This document shows positions 5,727 to 5,731 of a DNA stretch of 5,731 nt, piece after piece. How positions within the stretch are numbered: position 1 is the stretch's first letter; each line of letters opens with the position of its first letter. This DNA comes from Bacillota bacterium (lineage in GTDB: Bacteria; Bacillota; Clostridia; Christensenellales; UMGS416). The position numbers were made by a program, and so were the translations under genes. The stretch spans positions 1 to 5,731 of the forward strand of contig JAEYRA010000071.1 of assembly GCA_023409755.1 (NCBI GenBank). The letters run 5' to 3'. The notes under the pieces are model-generated. The model saw only the letters and a list, made by a program, of their open reading frames with translations, searched no databases and had not been told where the DNA came from.

Positions 5727-5731
5727 AAGGC

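Larger units (their letters stand above)
5417..5731. other. Region after recG: no convincing gene, several repeats
   Basis: This 315-base stretch runs to the window edge. Two + frames stay open to the edge (from ATG 5466 and GTG 5590), but neither start has a proper ribosome site and the translations resemble no family I know. GGGAGG at 5511-5516 lies only 3 bases before a GTG at 5520, which is too close to be persuasive. Visible structures are a G7 run (5427-5433), an inverted GAGGT/ACCTC (5437-5441 and 5443-5447), a 12-bp palindrome (5552-5563), CATCGTCC twice (5594-5601 and 5604-5611), repeat copy B (5605-5637) and an array of about 21-bp units (5644-5726). No intrinsic terminator with a T tract was found for recG. 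Confidence 0.55.

Overview
The window is a GC-rich bacterial chromosome segment with all recognised genes on the + strand: the 3' end of uvrA, then an Asp23-family gene (yloU), a fatty-acid-kinase gene (fakA/yloV) and recG. The order yloU - fakA - recG is the well-known Bacillota (Firmicutes) arrangement. Together with strong Shine-Dalgarno sites, a TTG start and a textbook sigma-A-type promoter, it suggests a high-GC member of the Bacillota, probably of the Clostridia. The species cannot be named from this sequence.

Layout. Positions 1-804 encode the last 267 residues of UvrA (zinc finger, ABC signature, Walker B, H-loop), closed by a clear intrinsic terminator at 827-857. A promoter at 944-972 (TTGAAA, 17-bp spacer, TAATAT) starts a new unit: a short leader with alternating complementary segments around its ribosome site, then yloU (1016-1363) and, 20 bases on, fakA (1384-3039). 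A perfect 12-bp hairpin follows fakA. A 334-bp gap without a credible gene leads to recG (3374-5416), which has a strong ribosome site. The last 315 bases (5417-5731) also lack a convincing gene but hold several repeat structures.

How the genes relate. UvrA (damage recognition in nucleotide excision repair) and RecG (fork-remodelling helicase) are both genome-maintenance proteins, but the uvrA terminator and the yloU promoter indicate separate transcription. YloU and FakA are probably co-transcribed. FakA phosphorylates FakB-bound fatty acids; no fakB gene lies in the window, and the role of YloU beside it is not established.

The protein-coding part is ordinary housekeeping sequence. The less expected material is in the non-coding stretches either side of recG. 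They share a 33-bp imperfect repeat and a related motif, and the right edge carries a run of about 21-bp tandem units. I found no clear previously undescribed system. These repeats, and the leader of yloU, are the parts worth a second look.
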